Shown here: positions 44,826 to 54,273 of the stretch, in pieces
Layout of the letters: the number at the start of each line of letters is the position of its first letter
Position numbering within the stretch: position 1 is the stretch's first letter
Source of the DNA: a virus
Direction: 5' to 3' (one strand)
Virus record (IMG/VR): IMGVR_UViG_3300043399_000877
Span: 186,001-250,000 of that record
Length of the DNA: 64,000 nt
Program-made: the position numbers and the translations under genes
The notes under the pieces: generated by a model
The model's database searches: none
Told to the model about the DNA's origin: nothing
What the model saw: only the letters and a program-made list of their open reading frames with translations

Positions 44826-45440
44826 ATGACATCAGGTATAAACGAAACTAGCGGAATACACGTTGAAGGGCACTTAAAAATATTTTGTCCAGAAACATCT
44901 CAAGTGTTTGTTAACAAAAGAAATGCAATACACTTTGAAAATATGAGTTATGCCTTGGCCCAAAGTTTGGCAAATGTTGGGCAAGGGTACATACAAGAAA
45001 TGGTTTTAGGAAACGGTGGGACTAGTATTGACCCAACCGGAATTATAACTTACTTGACACCCAATGTTTCTGGAACAAATGCAAGTTTGTACAATCAAAC
45101 TTACTCAAAGGTTGTAAATCCTCGGAGTTCGTCAAACTCTGATCCTACAAGAAACAAAACAGAAATACGCCATGTTACTGGTACAACATATACTGATATA
45201 TTGATATCTTGCTTATTAGACTACGGCGAGCCTGATGGTCAAGCAGCATATGATAATGTCAGTGACATGGAGCAATCATTTGTATTTGATGAAATAGGAT
45301 TGAGAAGTTTTAGTTCTTCTGGAACTGGCCGTTTGCTTACACATGTAATATTCCACCCCGTACAAAAGAGTTTAAATCGTTTGATACAAATAGATTACAC
45401 TATACGGGTCCAGAGCCTAAGTGGATTTAACGAGGTATAA
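44826..45440 (+). CDS. Baseplate/tail structural protein at the gp8 position (204 aa)
   Basis: Start chosen at 44826 because GGGGA lies 6 bases upstream and the late promoter would start transcription after the alternative ATG at 44814. Conserved pattern: A-I-H-F-E-N-M-S-Y-A-L-A-Q-S-L-A-N, then L-G-N-G-G-T-S-I-D-P-T-G-I-I-T-Y-L and F-H-P-V-Q-K-S-L-N-R. I recognise this family from the baseplate region of environmental T4-like phages, where it follows the large wedge gene. T4 gp8 is longer (334), so homology to gp8 is uncertain. No enzymatic motif. Confidence 0.6.
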   Translation: MTSGINETSGIHVEGHLKIFCPETSQVFVNKRNAIHFENMSYALAQSLANVGQGYIQEMVLGNGGTSIDPTGIITYLTPNVSGTNASLYNQTYSKVVNPRSSSNSDPTRNKTEIRHVTGTTYTDILISCLLDYGEPDGQAAYDNVSDMEQSFVFDEIGLRSFSSSGTGRLLTHVIFHPVQKSLNRLIQIDYTIRVQSLSGFNEV

Positions 45441-45442
45441 CA

Positions 45443-47506
45443 ATGTCATACACAATAAATTTTACCGACAGTGTTAACAAAGGATCCATTGTTGTTGAAG
45501 ATGGAACAATAAACGTTGAAACCAGCTTGAGACTTCCTGGAAAGGATACAACCAGTTATGGACCATCAATATTAGAAAATTTTCTTCATATTTTAGAAAA
45601 TTTTGCAAACAACCAAAGTCCATCGAATCCAGTCGAAGGACAATTGTGGTATGACACATCTATCGGTGTTGATCAATTAAAAATATATAATGGCACAAAC
45701 TGGATAAGTGCCAGCGGCGTAAAAAAAGGTATAAGCCAGCCAGCAGTTGCGCAAAGTAGCACAGGCGATCTTTGGGTCAACACAACAACACAACAGGTTT
45801 TTGTGTTTTCTGGAGCAGCTTGGGTGTTGGTCGGACCGGAATTTTCTGATGGAACTGTTTCTGGAACGCGATATCAAACAATCATCTCCAGTGATAACAC
45901 AGAAGTTCCGGTAATTGTGTCTTATATACAAGACATTCCGGTTATGATTTTAAGTAAAAATGATTTTATACCTAAGCAAGTCATACCGGGATTTTCTAGA
46001 ATATATCCAGGAACAAACTTAAATCAAAACATATACGCAAAATATCGGGGAGTCGCTGAAAGCGCCGAACGATTAGTATACGGGTCAACATCTTTTTCAG
46101 CAGACACGGTTGTACGTAAAGATATTGAAAACACGTTATCAAAACCTTTAAGAATTAGAAATAATTCCGGATTGGATGTCGGTGAAACACAGACACTCAC
46201 TCTCACTGTTGAAGGAACATCCAGTGTTATAACCCATAGAGCAACTGGGTCGTCATTAGATTTCAGAATAAACGACACTGGCGGAATAACAAACGTAGTA
46301 AGAATTAAATCTGGTGTATCTGCACCGGTAGTTGGAATAAACAACCTTAGCCCAACTGAAGCCTTGGATGTGGTGGGAAATATAAAGTCATCTGGTAGAC
46401 TATTTTTAAGTGGCAATGCCGGCAGTAGTTCTATAAGTTCTGGTACACTCGTAGTAACCGGTGGTGTTGGTATCAGCCAGAATATGTTTGTTGGCGGTGT
46501 TCTAGATGTAAACGGTACAACATCAAAGATAAAAAACATAGAACCGAAAACATCTGGTACATTTAACATTGGGTCAGAAGTTGCAAAGTTTAACAACATT
46601 TATGCAAATAAGTTTGTTGGATCCTTTGAGGGTAACATAACCGGTAACATTGAAGGAACTTCATCTGTTGCTACCAAACTGGCAACAGTTACTACGTTTA
46701 GCCTAACCGGTGATGTTGTATCAGACAGTGTAACTTTTGACGGACAAGCTGGTGGCACTGTAAAAGTATTCAATACTGAAATAAGCACTGGATTTATAGA
46801 AAATAAACCGCTTGAATCGCAAAATATATATCCTGGAGACGAAATTCTTATAAATCGCCCAACTGTTGGGTTGTTTAGGGTACCACAATCAAAGTTAGTA
46901 TCAACTGTTCCAGTAACACCGTACGGTACAATTGTTGCCTTTGCTGGTAGAATAGCACCACCGGGTTGGGAGTTGTGTGACGGTCGAGAAATATTTTTTG
47001 CAGGACAAGCACCGGTGGGAATAGATTACGAACCTTCAGATTATGCTCCGTTTGTTGCAGCAATGGGATATGATTCAACAGATACTGCAAACTGGGGTTG
47101 GGGAATAACAGCCACACCGTCAGCATCTATATTTTTACCAGATTTGCGAGGAAGATTCCTACTAGGACATCTTGCAACAGCACAGACATTACTTAATGAT
47201 CGTGTCACCGACACTACTGCAACAAAAATTGGAAATTACGGCGGTAAACAAAAAACAAAAATAACCACAAATCAGTTACCAAATCACTCACATAGCCTAG
47301 TTAGTAATAACGGAACGCAGTTTTATGCAGTATCAGGTACAACCACCACTGATACTGACGTAGTTGCGTATAACGGCGTGGGGACTGGCACTGGGTCAGC
47401 GTTAACAAGAACACGAGGCGTAAACGGTACTACTGGTGATGATTTTAGCTTAGTAAATCCTTACGCAACAGTCAATTACATAATTTATACTGGAGTTATA
47501 AGATAA
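45443..47506 (+). CDS. Tail fibre protein with C-terminal tail-collar domain (687 aa), fibre paralogue 1
   Basis: N-terminal attachment module shared with the next two genes: L-P-G-K-D-T-T-S-Y-G, L-E-N-F-A-N-N, E-G-Q-L-W-Y-D-T, then a second box G-D-L-W-V-N-T-T-T-Q-Q-V-F. The middle is fibre-like (T-G-G-V-G-I-S-Q-N-M-F-V-G-G). The C-terminus is a phage tail-collar domain: P-Y-G-T-I-V-A-F-A-G, P-P-G-W-E-L-C-D-G-R, L-P-D-L-R-G-R-F, and Q-L-P-N-H-S-H-S, whose His-X-His is the metal-binding type motif of fibre tips. Probably a receptor-binding fibre. Starts 2 bases after the preceding gene and overlaps the next by 1 base. Confidence 0.8.
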   Translation: MSYTINFTDSVNKGSIVVEDGTINVETSLRLPGKDTTSYGPSILENFLHILENFANNQSPSNPVEGQLWYDTSIGVDQLKIYNGTNWISASGVKKGISQPAVAQSSTGDLWVNTTTQQVFVFSGAAWVLVGPEFSDGTVSGTRYQTIISSDNTEVPVIVSYIQDIPVMILSKNDFIPKQVIPGFSRIYPGTNLNQNIYAKYRGVAESAERLVYGSTSFSADTVVRKDIENTLSKPLRIRNNSGLDVGETQTLTLTVEGTSSVITHRATGSSLDFRINDTGGITNVVRIKSGVSAPVVGINNLSPTEALDVVGNIKSSGRLFLSGNAGSSSISSGTLVVTGGVGISQNMFVGGVLDVNGTTSKIKNIEPKTSGTFNIGSEVAKFNNIYANKFVGSFEGNITGNIEGTSSVATKLATVTTFSLTGDVVSDSVTFDGQAGGTVKVFNTEISTGFIENKPLESQNIYPGDEILINRPTVGLFRVPQSKLVSTVPVTPYGTIVAFAGRIAPPGWELCDGREIFFAGQAPVGIDYEPSDYAPFVAAMGYDSTDTANWGWGITATPSASIFLPDLRGRFLLGHLATAQTLLNDRVTDTTATKIGNYGGKQKTKITTNQLPNHSHSLVSNNGTQFYAVSGTTTTDTDVVAYNGVGTGTGSALTRTRGVNGTTGDDFSLVNPYATVNYIIYTGVIR

Positions 47507-49167
47507 TGAGTTATCGTATTAATAAAACAGACGGAAGTTTGTTAGTAAATCTTATAGACGGTAGAATTGACCGAGATACTGCTGATGTTGCATTATTTGG
47601 AAAAAATGTAACAAGTTTTGGTGAGCTGCTAAACGAAAACTTTGTAAAATTAACTGAAAACTTTGCTAACTCTGCGCCTCCAGCAAATCCATTACGTGGA
47701 CAACTTTGGTTTGATACTAGTGAAAACCGTATGAAAGTTTTTGACGGGATACAATTTAAATCTACCGATACTACAGTAATAAGTACCTCCATGCCAATTA
47801 TGACAGCCGGAGACCTATGGATAGACTCTAGAAATAGGCAAATATATTTTTCAGATGGTAATGTAACACAACTTATTGGTCCAGCATACACGGCTTCACA
47901 AGGTGAATCCGGTTTTAAAATAGAAACAGTATTTGATGTTGCTGGAAATCCAAAAGTAATAGCCAAATTACTTATTGGTGGATCACTAATAGCAATTTTT
48001 AGTAAAGAAGAATTTACTCCCAATGCTACACAGATAGGGTTTACAGGTAACATAAAAAAAGGTATAAGTTTAAGTTCACTTTATACAGATTTTAAATTTT
48101 TTGGACAAGCTGAATCTGCTACCTCTTTATCTGACCCTGCGGGAAATTTATTAAATATTGACACCTTTTACAAAACAAACCAGAATACGACTGTGACTGG
48201 CTCGTTGTATATAAAGAATAACTCTGGTTTGCGTGTGGGCGCAAACAGCAATCATACAATACAACTATTAAATAACAATATAGTTGCACAAAATAACATA
48301 TTAAATCAAAATTACTCAATAAGAGTGACTAGGGGCAACGGAACAACTGACGCAGTATTTGTTAACACAGCCAATTCAAGAGTGGGTATATTTAGGAACA
48401 ACCCCCAATACACACTTGATGTGGCTGGTGACATGAGAGTATCCGGAAACCTTATAGTAGGCGGCGACAGTATATCACTCCAAGTTGGAAATTTAGAAGT
48501 TGAAAATAAGATAATTTATCTTTCAGTCGCAAATCCGTTGCTTTCCGACACTGACTTAAATGGATCGGGGATGATTATACGGGGATTAGTATCGGATAAA
48601 TCGTTTACATGGAAAGATTTGTCGGATTCCTGGTATAGTTCAGAAAACATTGAGATTCCATCTGACAAAACATACAAAATTGGTGTAGAAAATGTTCTCA
48701 GCCTAACCGCATTGGGCGAATCAGTAACTGATGCACTGGGTTTGCTGAGAATTGGTAAACTTGAATCTTTAGAAGTAGACGAGATACAATTAAACGGCTC
48801 AACAATAACCACTACTACACCTCTCGTAATAGCTAGTTCTGGTAATATAACAATAACCAATAATCGAAAAATAACAGGTTTGGGAAATCCAACATCAAAT
48901 CAAGATGCCTCAAACAAGTTGTATGTTGACAACAGCCACAAATCACAATCAGTTGCACTTTCATTAGATATAACCGGGCTCGATAATACCCAAATAGCAA
49001 GTATAATTGAAGATTTGGTTCCGGCAGCATCCAAAAATGCGAGCGTTACAGCAAAAATACATACAGTTATTAGATCTGGTGCATCAACACTGCGTGGACT
49101 CAAACAATTTATTGTTGTTTCTGGTTCATGGGTTTTTGACCAAGATTTGGTATCTAGCGTTAACTGA
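47506..49167 (+). CDS. Tail fibre protein (553 aa), fibre paralogue 2
   Basis: Same N-terminal module as its neighbours: L-F-G-K-N-V-T-S-F-G, T-E-N-F-A-N-S, R-G-Q-L-W-F-D-T, G-D-L-W-I-D-S-R-N-R-Q-I-Y. The middle contains G-N-L-I-V-G-G-D-S-I-S-L followed by N-K-I-I-Y-L-S-V, also seen in the fibre-like gene at the left edge. The C-terminal 120 residues (T-G-L-G-N-P-T-S-N-Q-D-A-S-N-K-L-Y-V-D) resemble the N-K-x-Y-V-D trimerisation boxes of tail fibres. No collar domain. Its TAATG overlap with paralogue 1 indicates coupled translation. Confidence 0.75.
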   Translation: MSYRINKTDGSLLVNLIDGRIDRDTADVALFGKNVTSFGELLNENFVKLTENFANSAPPANPLRGQLWFDTSENRMKVFDGIQFKSTDTTVISTSMPIMTAGDLWIDSRNRQIYFSDGNVTQLIGPAYTASQGESGFKIETVFDVAGNPKVIAKLLIGGSLIAIFSKEEFTPNATQIGFTGNIKKGISLSSLYTDFKFFGQAESATSLSDPAGNLLNIDTFYKTNQNTTVTGSLYIKNNSGLRVGANSNHTIQLLNNNIVAQNNILNQNYSIRVTRGNGTTDAVFVNTANSRVGIFRNNPQYTLDVAGDMRVSGNLIVGGDSISLQVGNLEVENKIIYLSVANPLLSDTDLNGSGMIIRGLVSDKSFTWKDLSDSWYSSENIEIPSDKTYKIGVENVLSLTALGESVTDALGLLRIGKLESLEVDEIQLNGSTITTTTPLVIASSGNITITNNRKITGLGNPTSNQDASNKLYVDNSHKSQSVALSLDITGLDNTQIASIIEDLVPAASKNASVTAKIHTVIRSGASTLRGLKQFIVVSGSWVFDQDLVSSVN

Positions 49168-49173
49168 TAAATA
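49166..49173 (+). promoter_or_regulatory. Late promoter octamer GATAAATA before fibre paralogue 3
   Basis: Overlaps the stop codon of paralogue 2 and lies 26 bases before the next ATG, with an AAGGAC ribosome binding site between. Confidence 0.6.
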
Positions 49174-49199
49174 CAGTATCACATAAGGACTAAGAACAC

Positions 49200-50714
49200 A
49201 TGGCTTATATAATAAACAGATTTAACGGCACTGTCCTAACTACTGTTGAAGACGGCACCATTAACCAGACAACTGATTTAAAGTTTATTGGTAAAAATTA
49301 CTCCGGGTACGGAGAAGCCCAAAACGAAAATCTTGTTTTCTTGCTAGAAAACTTTGCAGGAGCAACTCCTCCCCCAAGAGCACTAAGTGGTCAAATATGG
49401 TTTGATGCAGTTGCAAGTAAAATCAAGTTTTATGACGGTGTTAAATGGAGAACTGCCGGAACTGCGGAAGTTTCAAATAATGAACCAGTTGGATTAGTTG
49501 AAGGAGATCTGTGGTATAAGCCAACCACACGTCAGCTGTACGCAAGAACTGGTGATAATAACTTTGTTCTTATTGGTCCACAAGTTGCAGGAACGGATAC
49601 AACCCAGCTAGTAAGTGATACTGTAGTAGACTCGACTAGCGTAGTACGTCCCATAATTAAAGCTACCGTAAATGGTGTAGTTGTGTTTGTGACAAGTAAT
49701 ACTGAATTTACGTTGTCTCAAACTGACCCAATACCGGGATTTGACGTTATAAAACGTGGTATTACTTTGGTGAATACTCTTGCTAATACAAACGGTGTTA
49801 CCACAAATGCTGGGCAATCAGGTCAGCCTATTATATGGGGAACAGCTAGTAATGCTCTATTATTAAATGGTAAGACTGCTGCCGATTTTGCTACAATAGA
49901 AAATAATACATTTACTACAGTTGTAAACTTCCCAGATGATGGTATAGATATTGACGATCGTTATAAAATTTACGTTGGTTCCGAAGGTAATGGACGGCAT
50001 GACCTGTATGGTGCTAAACTTATAAGATTTGCCGTTACAAATATTGATAATAACGAAACTACCCCCACACTTATTGTTAAGGTAGCACCAGACGGATTCC
50101 ATCCAGAAACAACCGATTTGTTTAATCTTGGAAAACCGAGTCTGCGTTGGTCCAAAGTATATGCTGAAGAGTTTATTGGAACAGTTTCTCAATCTGATAA
50201 GCTAAAACTCGGAACTAGTTACATAAACGCATCAACTGTTGCAACACCAAATACAATTGCAGCAAGAACTACGGCAGATGAAACAATAAATGGCCAAACA
50301 ATAACTGCTGGCGCGCTAAAGGCAACTTTCTTTGTTGGAAGAGCAACACAGGCACAATACGCAGACTTGGCAGAAAAGTATACTACTGATCAAAAATATC
50401 CAACTGGAACTGTTATGACAGTATGTGATCATGGTGAACATGAAACAGAAGCATGCAGTGAAACATCAATTGCAGTTGGTGTAATTTCAGAAAAACCAGC
50501 ATATCTTATGAATTCAGAAATTGACGGCCAACCATTGGCACTTAAGGGACGAGTTCCGGTAAGAGTTGTTGGACCAGTAAAAAAAGGTCAAGCAGTTTAC
50601 ACTTTTGAGAACGGAACGGCTTCAACAAAAATTACTGGAAGTTTAGTGGGTGTTGCATTGGAATCAAATTTTGATGCTGCTGAGAAGTTAGTTGAGTGTG
50701 TTTTAAAGCTATAA
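49200..50714 (+). CDS. Tail fibre protein with autoprocessing/chaperone-like C-terminus (504 aa), fibre paralogue 3
   Basis: N-terminal module as in paralogues 1 and 2: F-I-G-K-N-Y-S-G-Y-G, L-E-N-F-A-G, S-G-Q-I-W-F-D-A, G-D-L-W-Y-K-P-T-T-R-Q-L-Y. The C-terminal 140 residues are different: Y-A-D-L-A-E-K-Y, G-T-V-M-T-V-C-D-H-G-E, A-V-G-V-I-S-E-K-P-A-Y-L-M-N, and L-K-G-R-V-P-V-R-V-V-G-P-V. This pattern is found at the end of many environmental phage fibres and resembles Peptidase_G2/intramolecular-chaperone domains; whether it self-cleaves cannot be told. It has its own late promoter. Confidence 0.72.
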   Translation: MAYIINRFNGTVLTTVEDGTINQTTDLKFIGKNYSGYGEAQNENLVFLLENFAGATPPPRALSGQIWFDAVASKIKFYDGVKWRTAGTAEVSNNEPVGLVEGDLWYKPTTRQLYARTGDNNFVLIGPQVAGTDTTQLVSDTVVDSTSVVRPIIKATVNGVVVFVTSNTEFTLSQTDPIPGFDVIKRGITLVNTLANTNGVTTNAGQSGQPIIWGTASNALLLNGKTAADFATIENNTFTTVVNFPDDGIDIDDRYKIYVGSEGNGRHDLYGAKLIRFAVTNIDNNETTPTLIVKVAPDGFHPETTDLFNLGKPSLRWSKVYAEEFIGTVSQSDKLKLGTSYINASTVATPNTIAARTTADETINGQTITAGALKATFFVGRATQAQYADLAEKYTTDQKYPTGTVMTVCDHGEHETEACSETSIAVGVISEKPAYLMNSEIDGQPLALKGRVPVRVVGPVKKGQAVYTFENGTASTKITGSLVGVALESNFDAAEKLVECVLKL

Positions 50715-50717
50715 ATA
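50710..50717 (+). promoter_or_regulatory. Late promoter TATAAATA before the 296-aa structural gene
   Basis: Perfect octamer overlapping the stop codon of fibre paralogue 3, 22 bases before the next ATG, with an AGGAAAG ribosome binding site. Confidence 0.7.
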
Positions 50718-50738
50718 GTTAAAATTTAGGAAAGTTTA

Positions 50739-51629
50739 ATGACTGTCGGATCATTAATTACAGCAGCAAGATATAATGCTATGCAATCAAAAGTTGCAAA
50801 TGTTCTTGGCGTCGGTCAAGAGCAATTTGGCTATGGGCAAATAGTTTCTAGTACACAACTAAGTGTAAGGTCAGTAGTAACTGAGCTAGAAATGCAAAAG
50901 TTAAAAACAGACATTGAAAAAACACATGTGCACCAATTTGGTGCACTACCTTCCGTACCAACCATAACCAACACACAGCTAATAACAAACGCTCAATATA
51001 CTAGTTATGAAACGGCTTCTGAATCTGTTTTAACAAATAAAAACCTAATACATCCCACACAGGCAAGTTTAGAAAACAAAATACAGTCTACTAGATCTTT
51101 ACCGTGGGGAGTTATTACTAGAGACGATACAATAGTTCATCGTGTAAGAGTACAATTTAATTCGACCAACCATGCAAGATATTTTTTTAATGCTGGTGGA
51201 GAAATAAGATTTTCAGCTAATATAGCAAATGGTACAGGATTCAAAACAGCAAACTGGGCAAATACGCTTAACTCTATAGGAACTGTTCGATTTGATTATA
51301 GAAGGACATATGCCGGGAACCTACCTGTCAGAAACATTGGATTTTTTCAATTAACAACAGAATATCAAACAGTGTTTGTTAAAGGTAATACCGATTTATA
51401 TCAAAATCCAACCGATCCTTATGAGAGCAATTACTATATGATAGATGCTCGACTTAGCGACAGCCTAAAAGATATTATTTTTAGAATAACATTTTATGAT
51501 GGTAACTCAAACGAGTACGATGAGTCAGTAAATGGCACACTAACCAGTAGTGTTTCACAGTATCGCCCGACCGGAAATTACGTCGAGGTCGCAACACCCG
51601 GTTATGTAAACGAAGTGCTGTTAGTATAA
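50739..51629 (+). CDS. Virion structural protein (296 aa), tail-region
   Basis: Begins T-V-G-S-L-I-T-A-A-R-Y-N-A-M and contains N-H-A-R-Y-F-F-N-A-G-G-E-I-R, a pattern I associate with conserved structural proteins downstream of fibre genes in environmental T4-like phages. Beta-rich, Asn/Thr-rich, no catalytic motif. Own late promoter and the last gene of the plus-strand virion block before the accessory region. Exact location in the tail unknown. Confidence 0.6.
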   Translation: MTVGSLITAARYNAMQSKVANVLGVGQEQFGYGQIVSSTQLSVRSVVTELEMQKLKTDIEKTHVHQFGALPSVPTITNTQLITNAQYTSYETASESVLTNKNLIHPTQASLENKIQSTRSLPWGVITRDDTIVHRVRVQFNSTNHARYFFNAGGEIRFSANIANGTGFKTANWANTLNSIGTVRFDYRRTYAGNLPVRNIGFFQLTTEYQTVFVKGNTDLYQNPTDPYESNYYMIDARLSDSLKDIIFRITFYDGNSNEYDESVNGTLTSSVSQYRPTGNYVEVATPGYVNEVLLV

Positions 51630-51652
51630 CCATATTTGAGAACTAATACGAG

Positions 51653-51686
51653 TATCCCAGTTATATACTTTGTATAATATGGGATA
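51653..51686 (+). other. Hairpin in the gap after the structural block, overlapping the next ribosome binding site
   Basis: TATCCCA (51653-51659) pairs with TGGGATA (51680-51686), with an inner TATAC/GTATA stem (51664-51676). The GGGATA of the right arm is also the only ribosome-binding-like sequence for the 115-aa gene at 51692. It could be a weak terminator, a translation-control hairpin, or both. A TATAAT at 51673-51678 might also be a -10 element, but no good -35 was found. Confidence 0.4.
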
Positions 51687-51691
51687 TTTCT

Positions 51692-52039
51692 ATGGACGAA
51701 AATTTAAAAAAAGCTCTTGAGTATAGCAAGTATATGATAACTCTAAATAATCAAAAAAGAGTTATATTAGAACAATACAACGAAAATTTAAATTTTTACT
51801 TTAACGGTGGAAAATTTTTTATTAGCCAGCAATTATTAAGTTTTTGTAAGACTCTATTAGATTGCAATCAAAAATCTGTTGTATTAATAGATGATGATGG
51901 AATCCCCATAGAGATAGCCGACCTAGAATCATTTTTGAAATCTATACTATCTCAGTATTCATCGGTTTCTAACAAATATTTGGCAGAATACCAAAAATTG
52001 GCAAAACAACGAAGTGTGCAGGGAATAGTTAGCTTATGA
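51692..52039 (+). CDS. Conserved small phage protein of unknown function (115 aa)
   Basis: Helical, with F-Y-F-N-G-G-K-F-F-I-S-Q-Q-L-L-S-F and L-I-D-D-D-G-I-P-I-E-I-A-D-L. Small proteins of this pattern, I believe, recur after fibre genes of environmental T4-like phages. The gene ends in an ATGA overlap with the glycosyltransferase-like gene at 52036, so it is the first gene of that operon. No domain recognised. Confidence 0.55.
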   Translation: MDENLKKALEYSKYMITLNNQKRVILEQYNENLNFYFNGGKFFISQQLLSFCKTLLDCNQKSVVLIDDDGIPIEIADLESFLKSILSQYSSVSNKYLAEYQKLAKQRSVQGIVSL

Positions 52040-52881
52040 GTCGAGGAGTATTACTTATAGCAAATAATAATTCAAATATCGATTATTTGTTGCAAGCTAT
52101 AAATTCTGCAAAACGCATTAAAAAGTATACTAGTTTGCCAGTGACATTGGTGACTGAAACTCCGGAAATATTAAACACTGAGTATAAAAAAGAAAAAAAC
52201 GTTTTCGATAGAGTCATAGCGTTAAAACCAACTTCTGATTATACTAAAAAAATTTATAGAGATGGGGAAAACCAAACAAAATCGTTGGATTTTAAAAATA
52301 CAACTCGTTCTAAAATATACGATCTTACACCATATGATGAAACATTAGCACTAGATACTGACGTGATTATTTCTAATGACAATTTTTTAAAATGTTTTGA
52401 ACAAAAACACGATTTCTTGATTTATAAAAAGTCTTTTGATGTATGCGCCCACAGACATATAAAAGAATTTGATAACATAGTGGATCAAGGCATAGAGTTC
52501 TATTGGGCTACCTGTGTGTTTTTTAGAAAAACTGCAACTAATGAAATATTTTTTAACTTGATAAAGCACATACACGAAAATTACCTGCATTACAAAAATC
52601 TTTATTATGTTACATCGGGAATTTTTAGAAATGACTTTGTTTTCAGTATAGCTATTCATATTATGAATGGTTACCAAAAAGGAGACTTTGCAAAATCTAT
52701 GCCAGGCACTTTGTACTTTTCTTCTGACAAAGACGAGCTTGTGTATTTGAATGACAATCAATTAATTTTGTTACTTGAAAGCACGTCCAATAAGGAACAG
52801 TCAATAGTATCCCTTACAAACGCAAATGTCCATGTAATGAATAAATTTAGTATTGAAAGAATATTAAAAAATGACAGTTAA
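52036..52881 (+). CDS. Glycosyltransferase-like protein (281 aa)
   Basis: A GT-A-like layout: Y-L-L-Q-A-I-N-S-A-K-R-I-K at the N-terminus, V-T-L-V-T-E, then L-A-L-D-T-D-V-I-I with a D-T-D at residues 107-109, the likely nucleotide-sugar/metal site. The same skeleton is seen in the next gene, so they are diverged paralogues. Expected to transfer a sugar; the acceptor (virion protein, phage DNA base or host surface) cannot be told. Overlaps neighbours by 4 and 11 bases. Confidence 0.6.
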   Translation: MSRGVLLIANNNSNIDYLLQAINSAKRIKKYTSLPVTLVTETPEILNTEYKKEKNVFDRVIALKPTSDYTKKIYRDGENQTKSLDFKNTTRSKIYDLTPYDETLALDTDVIISNDNFLKCFEQKHDFLIYKKSFDVCAHRHIKEFDNIVDQGIEFYWATCVFFRKTATNEIFFNLIKHIHENYLHYKNLYYVTSGIFRNDFVFSIAIHIMNGYQKGDFAKSMPGTLYFSSDKDELVYLNDNQLILLLESTSNKEQSIVSLTNANVHVMNKFSIERILKNDS

Positions 52882-53707
52882 TTTTACTATGATGGCACAA
52901 AACAGTGATGTTGATTATGTTCAACAAGCAGCAGTTTGTGCTATGAGTATAAAAAACTCAATACCTGATAGCAAAGTATGCCTAATAACCAACGATGTAG
53001 TACCATCCAAATATAAATCATTATTTTCTGATATAGTAGAAATTCCCTGGGAAGATTTTTCAAAAAACAAAACATGGAAAATACAGAACAGATGGAAAAG
53101 TTATCATGCATGCCCATATGAGTCTACTATAATTTTAGACACTGACATGCTTGTTCTAGATGATATAACAAATTGGTGGAATGAATTACAAAAATATGAT
53201 TTGTATTTTGTTTCAGAACCAAAAACTTATAGACAAAACACGGTATCAAGTGTATATTATCGACAGGCGTTTGTAAATCATCAGTTGCCTAATGTTTATA
53301 CTGGATTTCATTTTTTTAAAAAAACGGATTCAGCACACACATTTTATAAATGGTTAGAACTTGTAATGAATAACTGGGAATTATTTCATGGGCAATTTGC
53401 TGGTGGTGCTTATTTTCAAAAATTCTTAAGCATGGATGTTAGTGCTGCTATTGTTACAAAAATATTAGATTGGGAAAGATTTGTGACTTCCAAAAACGGA
53501 CCTTACTTTGTTCATATGAAATCACAATGCCAAGATTGGAATAAGTTTCTCGGAGATTCATGGCAAACATACGTGAAATCTTTTGTTACTGACAATTTAC
53601 AACTTTATGTTGGCAACTATCGGCAATCTGGAGTATTTCACTATACCGAAGACAGCTTTTTAACTCCAAACATAATAAAAAAATATGAAAAGGTGTTGGG
53701 AATATGA
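52871..53707 (+). CDS. Glycosyltransferase-like protein (278 aa), paralogue of the previous gene
   Basis: N-terminus D-Y-V-Q-Q-A-A-V-C-A-M-S-I-K, V-C-L-I-T-N-D, and T-I-I-L-D-T-D-M-L-V-L-D-D with D-T-D at residues 90-92, a GT8-like DxD pattern. Later V-Y-T-G-F-H-F-F-K and F-A-G-G-A-Y-F. Follows the previous gene with an 11-base overlap and overlaps the next by 4 (ATGA). Enzyme class inferred from the DxD and the strand pattern; acceptor unknown. Confidence 0.62.
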   Translation: MTVNFTMMAQNSDVDYVQQAAVCAMSIKNSIPDSKVCLITNDVVPSKYKSLFSDIVEIPWEDFSKNKTWKIQNRWKSYHACPYESTIILDTDMLVLDDITNWWNELQKYDLYFVSEPKTYRQNTVSSVYYRQAFVNHQLPNVYTGFHFFKKTDSAHTFYKWLELVMNNWELFHGQFAGGAYFQKFLSMDVSAAIVTKILDWERFVTSKNGPYFVHMKSQCQDWNKFLGDSWQTYVKSFVTDNLQLYVGNYRQSGVFHYTEDSFLTPNIIKKYEKVLGI

Positions 53708-54273
53708 CACAAACCTTTACGGTTCCCATGTATGTGCATTTTGATGAAAGTGGAAATGTATTAAAAATAACAAACTATAAATCTGAAGACAGTAGTTATA
53801 TCACAGTTACCTATCATGACGTAGAAAAAATTCTTGATGGTACCGAAACTATGAGTAATTTTTCTGTTAAAAAAGATAGTAGTAATATTTTTAAATTAGT
53901 AAAAAATTTAGCATATGATACAAACAACTATGATGTTGATCAGCGCATATATGCAATTCCTAAAAATAATCCCGGAGCAACTTTAAAAATATATCAGGAT
54001 GTAAAAAATAAAGAATGGATTTTTGACGTTGATCCTGATTTTAGAAAGTCGTATTTTGAAAATCAGTTTATAATTGATAACAGGATGTTTTTTAGTATAA
54101 CTGCAAGCGGTGATCCTAATGTCCTTTATCGATTTGTACAAATTAACTTTGCAGACGTAGTAAAACACAAAAAAGTTTTAAAGTTCATTACAGATGATGA
54201 ACAAAATAAAAATATTGAAATATACACGCATAAGAAAATAGACTCTTATACTCACGAGGTAATAAATGAATAA
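53704..54273 (+). CDS. Unknown protein (189 aa) in the glycosyltransferase operon
   Basis: Beta-rich protein with evenly spaced charged residues and no recognised motif (V-P-M-Y-V-H-F-D-E-S-G-N-V near the start, D-V-D-P-D-F-R-K-S in the middle). It overlaps both neighbours by 4 and 8 bases. Small beta-rich proteins in this position could be structural or a sugar-binding accessory; no assignment is justified. Confidence 0.5.
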   Translation: MTQTFTVPMYVHFDESGNVLKITNYKSEDSSYITVTYHDVEKILDGTETMSNFSVKKDSSNIFKLVKNLAYDTNNYDVDQRIYAIPKNNPGATLKIYQDVKNKEWIFDVDPDFRKSYFENQFIIDNRMFFSITASGDPNVLYRFVQINFADVVKHKKVLKFITDDEQNKNIEIYTHKKIDSYTHEVINE

